Source of the DNA: Desulfobacterales bacterium
Lineage (GTDB): Bacteria; Desulfobacterota; Desulfobacteria; Desulfobacterales; UBA11574
Assembly (NCBI GenBank): GCA_030145595.1
Contig: JAQYVG010000104.1
Coordinates: 1 to 11,319 of the forward strand
Direction of reading: 5' to 3'
Length of the DNA: 11,319 nt
Within the stretch, counting starts at the first letter, position 1. Each line of letters begins with the position of its first letter. The notes below the pieces were generated by a model. The model had not been told where the DNA came from. It ran no database searches and was given only the letters and a program-made list of their open reading frames with translations. Shown piece by piece: positions 5,968 through 11,319 of this stretch. The translations under genes were made by a program, and so were the position numbers.

Positions 5968-8244
5968 ATGTTTAAATTCTTTAAAAATCTACAATTTAAT
6001 CTGGTGCCAAAGCTGATACTCTCCGTGGGACTGACGTTGCTATTGAGCATATCGATCTGGGCCTACTTCAACATTAAGTATCAGAAGAATAAAGCCATGC
6101 AGGATATCGTGGCCGGAAACGACAGGTTAAGCAATACCATTTTATTAGGCACTCGTTATGCCATGATGCTTAATTCAAGAGATGATATCAACCAAATCAT
6201 CCAAAATATCGGCAAGCAGAAAGAAATCGAAAATATTCGTATTTACAATCAAAAAGGGCAGATTAAGTTTTCCAACCAATCTTTGGAAGTCGACCGTTTC
6301 ATCGACATCAAATCCGCGGCCTGTAGTATCTGCCACCAATCCGATCCCGCTCTGCCTGTCCTCAGCCTGGAGCAAAAGACACGTATTTTTAACGCTCCAA
6401 AGGGCCACCGCCTGCTGGGGATCATCAACCCCATTGAATATACCACCAACTGTTCGGTTGGTGCCTGCCATATGCACCCTAAGGAGAAAAAGATTCTAGG
6501 GACCCTTGAATTGGTAATTTCTTTAGAACAAACAGATAACGAAATATCAGCTTTTGAAAACGGTATTATCGTCCTGGCCGCTTTTGTTTTCCTGGGGACA
6601 TCCGCTATTATTCTTCTCTTTTTGTTAAAATTTGTAAATCGGCCTATAAATAAACTGATCGATACCACTAATCTCATCAGCAAAGGTGAAACTTTTCACG
6701 ATATAGATATCGACCACAACGATGAAATGGGTCAGTTGTTTAGAGCCATTAACCGCATGGGCAAAGAAATCAGTAAAAAACAGGCGGAGCTAAAAAAGCA
6801 AAGGGATGAATACCAGGATCTTTTCGAGCTTGTTCCGTGTCTGATTTCGATTCAGGATCGTAACTACAAGCTCATCAGCTACAATCAAGATTTTGCCGAA
6901 GCGTTTGACCCCACCCCCGGAGATTACTGCTATTCTGTTTATAAGGGTCGTAATGAAAAATGCGAAGTCTGCCCGGTTGAAAGAACTTTTGAAGACGGCA
7001 AGCCCCATCATGGTGAAGAGACCAGACTAACAAAAGACGGTACGGAAACCTACTGGCTTGCCAGAACTTCTCCCATCCGCAACGCCGAGGGTGAAATCAC
7101 TGCCGTCATGGAGATATGCCTTGATATCACTCGCATGAAGCAGTTAGAAGAGCGGTTGGAAAAATCAGAATCAAAATATTACGCCATTTTCAACCATATC
7201 CCCAACGCTGTTTTTGTATTGGACATGGATACACACGAGATACTCGACTGCAATGAAAGCGTGAAGGCTGTTTACGGGTATACCAAGGATGAGATTATAA
7301 AAAAATCCTTTCTGGATCTGTTCATCGATCAAGAAAAGAGTTATTATGCATTCAAAATAATGACTTCGGCTTACATAAAAGAGGCCAAACACATAACAAA
7401 GGATGGTGAAATATTTCCTGTCGCTATCAGGGTTTCTCCTTCAGAATATCCGGGTCAAAAAGTGCTGCTTGTTACCACCAGCGATATCACAAAACGGCTT
7501 GAGGCCGAGCAACAGTTAATGCATGCCGGCAAGATGGCAACCCTGGGCGAGATGGCTACGGGCGTTGCTCATGAACTCAATCAGCCGCTGCAGGTCATCA
7601 AAACCGCAAGCAGCTACTGCATGAAAAAACTAAACGAAAATAAGTATATCGTTAATGAAATCCTTTATGACATGTTGGAAAAAATCGACAGAAATGTGAA
7701 TCGTTCCACTAAAATTATCTATCATATGAGGGAGTTCGCCCGCAAATCGGACACAGTTTTAGCCCCGGTGCAGGTCAACGATGTGCTGGAAAAAGCTTTT
7801 GAAAATTTCAACCAGCAGTTCAAGCTGATAGGAATCGAGGTGGCCTGGAATATTGAGAACGACCTGCCCATGATCATGGCAGATCCTGACAGGCTGGAGC
7901 AGATCTTCACAAATTTGTTTTTAAATGCTAAAGATGCCATTGAAAAAAAATGGGAGCATCAGGAGCATGCCGAGGACGGCAAAAAAATTAAGCTTAAAAC
8001 AAAATTTATGAAAAATAAGGTGCTTGTCGAATTCTGTGATACCGGCACAGGGATTCCCGCAGAGATTGCAGACAAGATATTCGAACCTTTTTTTACGACC
8101 AAGGAGGTCGGAAAAGGTACGGGGCTGGGCCTTTCCATCAGTTATGGTATTGTCAAGGAATGCGGCGGAGACATACAGATGACGTCCAATAAAGACGAAG
8201 GGGCCTGTTTTAGCATAACATTTCCCATACAGGATATTGAGTGA
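5968..8244 (+). CDS. Membrane sensor histidine kinase with diheme-c-type periplasmic domain
   Basis: A 758-residue transmembrane kinase. In order: helix 1 (~13-33); a periplasmic domain (~36-195) with the heme-c motif CSICH (119-123) and a second motif CSVGACH (162-168, CX4CH) followed by MHP; helix 2 (~198-221); HAMP (~220-275); PAS1 (~283-390) with Cys321, Cys332 and Cys335; PAS2 (~402-510); HisKA with phospho-acceptor His535 in VAHELNQP; and HATPase with the N-box NLFLNAKDA, DTGTGIP, FEPFFTT and GKGTGLGLS. It should autophosphorylate in response to a signal sensed at the heme domain, such as redox state or a bound gas. Covalent heme would need Ccm export machinery elsewhere in the genome. 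An in-frame TGA at 5941 with no alternative start codon fixes the ATG, although no Shine-Dalgarno site precedes it. Its stop overlaps the next start (TGATG), so the pair is coupled. Kinase assignment is very secure; heme binding rests on the motifs. Confidence 0.93.
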   Translation: MFKFFKNLQFNLVPKLILSVGLTLLLSISIWAYFNIKYQKNKAMQDIVAGNDRLSNTILLGTRYAMMLNSRDDINQIIQNIGKQKEIENIRIYNQKGQIKFSNQSLEVDRFIDIKSAACSICHQSDPALPVLSLEQKTRIFNAPKGHRLLGIINPIEYTTNCSVGACHMHPKEKKILGTLELVISLEQTDNEISAFENGIIVLAAFVFLGTSAIILLFLLKFVNRPINKLIDTTNLISKGETFHDIDIDHNDEMGQLFRAINRMGKEISKKQAELKKQRDEYQDLFELVPCLISIQDRNYKLISYNQDFAEAFDPTPGDYCYSVYKGRNEKCEVCPVERTFEDGKPHHGEETRLTKDGTETYWLARTSPIRNAEGEITAVMEICLDITRMKQLEERLEKSESKYYAIFNHIPNAVFVLDMDTHEILDCNESVKAVYGYTKDEIIKKSFLDLFIDQEKSYYAFKIMTSAYIKEAKHITKDGEIFPVAIRVSPSEYPGQKVLLVTTSDITKRLEAEQQLMHAGKMATLGEMATGVAHELNQPLQVIKTASSYCMKKLNENKYIVNEILYDMLEKIDRNVNRSTKIIYHMREFARKSDTVLAPVQVNDVLEKAFENFNQQFKLIGIEVAWNIENDLPMIMADPDRLEQIFTNLFLNAKDAIEKKWEHQEHAEDGKKIKLKTKFMKNKVLVEFCDTGTGIPAEIADKIFEPFFTTKEVGKGTGLGLSISYGIVKECGGDIQMTSNKDEGACFSITFPIQDIE

Positions 8245-9755
8245 TGAAAAAAACAATTTTACTGGTGGATGATGAAAAGGATATCCGTGAAGTTCTGAGT
8301 ATATCTTTAGCTGATATCGGATATGAAGTGTACACGGCGGCAAACGGAGAGGAAGCCTTACGTGTTTTCCAAAAGTTCAAACCTGCTATTGTGCTCGTCG
8401 ATATCAAAATTCCGGGCATGGACGGCATTGAACTTCTGCGCAAGATAAAGCACATAAATCCCGATACGGAAGTCATCATGATTACCGGCCACGGGGAGAT
8501 GGACTTGGCCATAAAAAGCCTCAAGCATGAAGCAACCGATTTTCTCACAAAGCCGATCAATGATGATACCTTGCAAATAGCTCTGGAAAGGGCTTATGCA
8601 AGAATCTCCATGCGGAAAGAATTAATGGATTCCAACAAAAGCTGGGCGATGTATGATGTGCTTATCAATGAACTCATTCAGGAAGACGTTATGGTAATCG
8701 GGCTTGGTCACCAAATCCTGGATATCAATGACACCTTGTTGAAAAAAATGGGTCTAAAGCGGGAGGAAGCCGTTGGCCGACTTTGCTATGAGATTATATA
8801 CAATCAGGATGCTCCATGCTTCGGTGAAAATTATTACTGCCCGATAAAACATATTCACGAAACTAAGCAACCTGCCCAAGTAACCCACATTCGCCGCGAC
8901 AAGGACCATAAAGATCGTTATTATTCAGTCTCTTTTTATCCTCTCTTCATAGAAGGTGAAGTGGTCGGGGCCTTTGAGCTATCCAAAGACATCACGGAGG
9001 ATATTAAATTTCAGAAGATTATGATGCAGCAGGATAAACTGGCATCCATCGGCCGTTTATCCGCCGGAGTTGCCCACGAAATCAACAACCCTTTGACCAC
9101 TATTTTAACATCGGCAATGTTAATCCAGGAGGACATCGACCCGGATAACCTAATCTATCAGGAGCTGGAAACTATCGCCAATGAAACGCTGCGCTGCCGC
9201 AAGATCGTGGCCAGTCTGCTCGATTTTGCACGCCAGACAAAACCGGCCTTAAAGCTTTACAACATCAACGATATAATTATTGCATCTATCGCCTTGACCA
9301 GAAAACAGGCGGCGTTTGATGATGTTACGATAACACATGATCTTGCAGAGGGAATCACAGACGTGCATGTGGATAAAGACCAGATACAACAGGCTATGAT
9401 TAATCTGATCCAAAATGCCGTCGAAGCAACGGATTCCGGCGGCATCGTTTCGGTTTTCACTAAGCCGGTTGATCAAACCAGTCTGCCCTGGTACTATAAA
9501 AAACATTTTCCGCCTGATGAAGCAGTTGAAATTACAATAAAAGATACCGGAACCGGGATTACCGCAGATATTATGGATAATATCTTTGACCCTTTCTTTA
9601 CCACCAAGGAAAGCGGAACCGGGCTAGGATTGGCCATTACCCACGGCATCATTGAACGGCACGCGGGGTACATAGGCGTGCAGAGTGAGCAGGGCCAAGG
9701 AACAACTTTCACAATCAGACTGCCCGTGGACAAAGGAGACCAAGATGGCCCGTGA
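8244..9755 (+). CDS. Soluble REC-PAS histidine kinase (hybrid kinase)
   Basis: A 503-residue protein without membrane segments. An N-terminal receiver domain (~3-118) has the acidic pair Asp9-Asp10, phospho-acceptor Asp53 in LVDIK, Thr81 and Lys103. A PAS domain (~140-252) contains Cys181, Cys192 and Cys199 (CY...C...CP), like PAS1 of the preceding kinase. HisKA follows with His278 in VAHEINNPL, then HATPase with NLIQNAVEA, DTGTGIT, FDPFFTT and GTGLGLA. It can therefore both receive a phosphate and make one. Placed between a sensor kinase and an NtrC-type regulator, it is the likely middle tier: phosphorylation of Asp53 by the membrane kinase may control its own kinase activity. The start is ATG within TGATG; a GTG one codon earlier is possible but AGGA (8231-8234) suits the ATG. 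The gene overlaps the next by 11 bases. Direction of phosphate flow is inference. Confidence 0.93.
   Translation: MKKTILLVDDEKDIREVLSISLADIGYEVYTAANGEEALRVFQKFKPAIVLVDIKIPGMDGIELLRKIKHINPDTEVIMITGHGEMDLAIKSLKHEATDFLTKPINDDTLQIALERAYARISMRKELMDSNKSWAMYDVLINELIQEDVMVIGLGHQILDINDTLLKKMGLKREEAVGRLCYEIIYNQDAPCFGENYYCPIKHIHETKQPAQVTHIRRDKDHKDRYYSVSFYPLFIEGEVVGAFELSKDITEDIKFQKIMMQQDKLASIGRLSAGVAHEINNPLTTILTSAMLIQEDIDPDNLIYQELETIANETLRCRKIVASLLDFARQTKPALKLYNINDIIIASIALTRKQAAFDDVTITHDLAEGITDVHVDKDQIQQAMINLIQNAVEATDSGGIVSVFTKPVDQTSLPWYYKKHFPPDEAVEITIKDTGTGITADIMDNIFDPFFTTKESGTGLGLAITHGIIERHAGYIGVQSEQGQGTTFTIRLPVDKGDQDGP
9733..9738 (+). promoter_or_regulatory. Ribosome binding site of the NtrC-type regulator
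   Basis: AAGGAG, six bases before the ATG at 9745 and inside the 3' end of the preceding kinase gene, chooses this start over the in-frame GTG at 9685. The result MARDDPLILVVDDE is a normal receiver-domain beginning. Confidence 0.75.
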
Positions 9756-11184
9756 TGATCCCCTTATCCTTGTCGTTGATGATGAACTGCCTATCTGCCG
9801 GAACTGCGTTAAAATATTGTCTAAAATGGACTATGAGGTTCAATATGCCCTGAGCGGATACGAAGCCCTGAAGATGATGGAGGAGAAGCGGTTTGATGTC
9901 GTCATAACCGACTTGAAAATGAGTACCTTAGGCGGGATGGAAGTTCTGCGCCGGGTGAAAGAAACCTATCCTGAAACCATGGTTATCGTGATTACCGGGT
10001 ATGCCAGCGTCTCTTCAGCCGTCGAGGTGATGAAGATGGGGGCCTATGATTACCTTGCGAAACCATTTACCCCCCACGAACTCCGCAGCACCGTGAGTCA
10101 AGCCCTCACCAAAAGAGAATTGATCCTGCAGAACATTAAGCTCAAGCATAAAATAAAAGGCAAAACTTCATTTTCCCACCAACTAATCGGCAGCAGTCCG
10201 AAAATTAAAAAAGTCATTAATATGGTCCAAAAGGTGGCCCCGACCGATTCCACGGTACTCATTTACGGCGAAAGCGGCACCGGCAAAGAACTAATTGCAA
10301 GAGCGGTGCACGCCAATAGCCCGAGAAAAGACGAGGTCTTCTTTGCGGTGGACTGTGGAACATTGTCGGGCAACCTATTGGAAAGCGAGCTGTTCGGTTA
10401 CACCAAAGGCGCTTTTACAGGTGCTCACAAAAACAAAGACGGCATTTTCAAACTGGCGCATCAGGGTACGGTGTTTCTCGATGAAATCAGCAATATCAGC
10501 CTGGACATTCAAAGTAAGCTTCTGCGGTTTTTGGAAGGCCGCGAATTTTTACCCCTGGGCTCCACGTCTATACAAAAAGTAGACGTTCGTTTAGTTTTTG
10601 CTACCAATCAGAATCTCAAAGAAATGGTGGCCGACGGTACTTTCCGCGAGGATTTATATTATCGGATTTTCGTTTACCCTATCTCCTTGCCGCTGCTCAG
10701 AGAAAGGCAGCCGGATATTTTGCCCATCGCCTATCATTTTTTGAAACAGTGCAATCAGGTTATGAATAAAAATATTACCGGCTTTGATGACAACGCCGTC
10801 AGCAGATTAATCGAATACAACTGGCCGGGCAACGTCAGACAATTAAGAAACGTTGTTGAAAGAGCCGCCATCCTTTGTGAAGCTGATCAAATTACGCTTA
10901 AGGAACTTCCGCTTTTAGATGACATCGCCGACATAGACCAATTGATCGACCATATCCCTGCAACCAACGAAGAGCTCAAAAGAGTCAAGAAGGAGATCAG
11001 GCAAAAAGCGATTCTCAAAGTTGAAAGAAATTTCGTTTTGAATGCGCTGCAGAAAAACGATTGGAACGTTACCCGGGCAGCCAAAAGCGCAGGTTTGCAA
11101 AGAACCAATTTCCAGGCCATGATGAAAAAACACGACATCACGCTTCCGCAGCAGACAAAAGCTAAGGACCGGGAGCAAGGCTAA
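9745..11184 (+). CDS. NtrC-family sigma54-dependent response regulator
   Basis: A 479-residue transcription activator with the full three-domain plan. The receiver domain (~5-122) has Asp12-Asp13, phospho-acceptor Asp56 in VITDLKM, Thr84 and Lys106. The AAA+ domain (~147-375) has Walker A GESGTGKE (175-182), the sigma54-contacting loop GAFTGA (222-227), Walker B GTVFLDEI (241-248) and the arginine-containing FREDLYYRI (300-308). The C-terminal Fis-type helix-turn-helix is at ~440-463 (NVTRAAKSAGLQRTNFQ). Phosphorylation should drive ring assembly and ATP-dependent opening of sigma54 promoters. All key residues are intact. It is the last gene of the coupled kinase operon and its evident output. 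Its target genes are not known: none of the intergenic gaps here shows a good GG-N10-GC promoter, so it probably acts outside the window, perhaps just downstream. Confidence 0.95.
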   Translation: MARDDPLILVVDDELPICRNCVKILSKMDYEVQYALSGYEALKMMEEKRFDVVITDLKMSTLGGMEVLRRVKETYPETMVIVITGYASVSSAVEVMKMGAYDYLAKPFTPHELRSTVSQALTKRELILQNIKLKHKIKGKTSFSHQLIGSSPKIKKVINMVQKVAPTDSTVLIYGESGTGKELIARAVHANSPRKDEVFFAVDCGTLSGNLLESELFGYTKGAFTGAHKNKDGIFKLAHQGTVFLDEISNISLDIQSKLLRFLEGREFLPLGSTSIQKVDVRLVFATNQNLKEMVADGTFREDLYYRIFVYPISLPLLRERQPDILPIAYHFLKQCNQVMNKNITGFDDNAVSRLIEYNWPGNVRQLRNVVERAAILCEADQITLKELPLLDDIADIDQLIDHIPATNEELKRVKKEIRQKAILKVERNFVLNALQKNDWNVTRAAKSAGLQRTNFQAMMKKHDITLPQQTKAKDREQG

Positions 11185-11319
11185 TTAGTCAGCAGGTGGG
11201 AGTTTTCTCTACTACCGCTCCATGGATAATCTTTTTTTAAACCGTGTGAACTCGTGTATAAGGGCTCATAAAAAAGAACAGAGGCATTTTATGAAAAATT
11301 AATATGTTTGATTTACACC
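11185..11319. other. 3' flank of the operon, no complete gene
   Basis: These 135 bases hold no clear terminator. AGAGG (11279-11283) precedes ATG at 11291, but that frame stops after three codons (MKN). A second ATG at 11304 stays open to the window edge (MFDLH) yet has no site at proper distance, so whether a gene begins here cannot be decided. Confidence 0.4.
11222..11246 (+). repeat. 25-bp upstream motif, copy B
   Basis: It differs from copy A only at its 7th base (A for G) and its 21st base (C for G). GGGAGTTTT lies 24 bases upstream of its start. If copy A marks the leader of a regulated gene, this copy suggests that a co-regulated gene starts just past the window. Confidence 0.65.

Noticed and set aside
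9685..9744. GTG start 20 codons upstream for the NtrC-type regulator
   Set aside because: The added residues are not part of a receiver domain and the AAGGAG site fits the ATG at 9745.
11178..11194. Sigma54-type promoter after the NtrC-type gene
   Set aside because: GG and GC are separated by 11 rather than 10 bases and the flanking consensus bases are missing; other gaps have no better candidate.

Overview
The window carries seven genes, all on the plus strand, and looks like a chromosomal segment of a strictly or facultatively anaerobic Desulfobacterota (former Deltaproteobacteria) bacterium. The reasons are the moderate GC content, a periplasmic c-type-heme sensor kinase, PAS-rich multi-kinase signalling next to an NtrC-type regulator, and intergenic arrays of 8-bp repeats of a kind I associate with genomes of that group. 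The taxonomic call is inference from content, not a match.

Region 1 (1-936) is an arsenite S-adenosylmethionine methyltransferase (arsM) with a strong ribosome binding site and a 10-bp palindrome upstream. Region 2 (937-1155) is a gap with four GTTCAG units on an 8-bp period and an inverted partner array. Region 3 (1156-5795) is a probable trans-envelope export module: an RND/MMPL-type inner-membrane transporter (HAE3-like), a periplasmic LolA-like outer-membrane lipoprotein-sorting protein whose signal peptide is encoded inside the 3' end of the transporter gene, and, after a 337-bp gap, an outer-membrane beta-barrel-like protein. Most of that gap is a ~225-bp palindromic repeat element with two internal hairpins.

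Region 4 (5796-5967) is a regulatory gap with a candidate sigma70 promoter, small dyads and a 25-bp motif. Region 5 (5968-11184) is a tightly coupled three-gene signalling operon: a membrane sensor histidine kinase with two heme-c-type motifs (CxxCH and CX4CH) in its periplasmic domain, a soluble REC-PAS-histidine kinase, and an NtrC-family sigma54-dependent response regulator. The last 135 bp (11185-11319) hold a second copy of the 25-bp motif.

Working model (inference): the heme sensor reads periplasmic redox state or a small gaseous ligand and phosphorylates the REC domain of the second kinase, which may gate phosphotransfer to the NtrC-type activator. Targets are not visible: no convincing sigma54 promoter (GG-N10-GC) was found in the gaps. 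The most distinctive signals are the heme sensor with its two-kinase cascade, a matching C-x10-C...CP signature in the PAS domains of both kinases, the repeated 25-bp motif (with a 13-bp core present three times), and the repeat element splitting the transport module.
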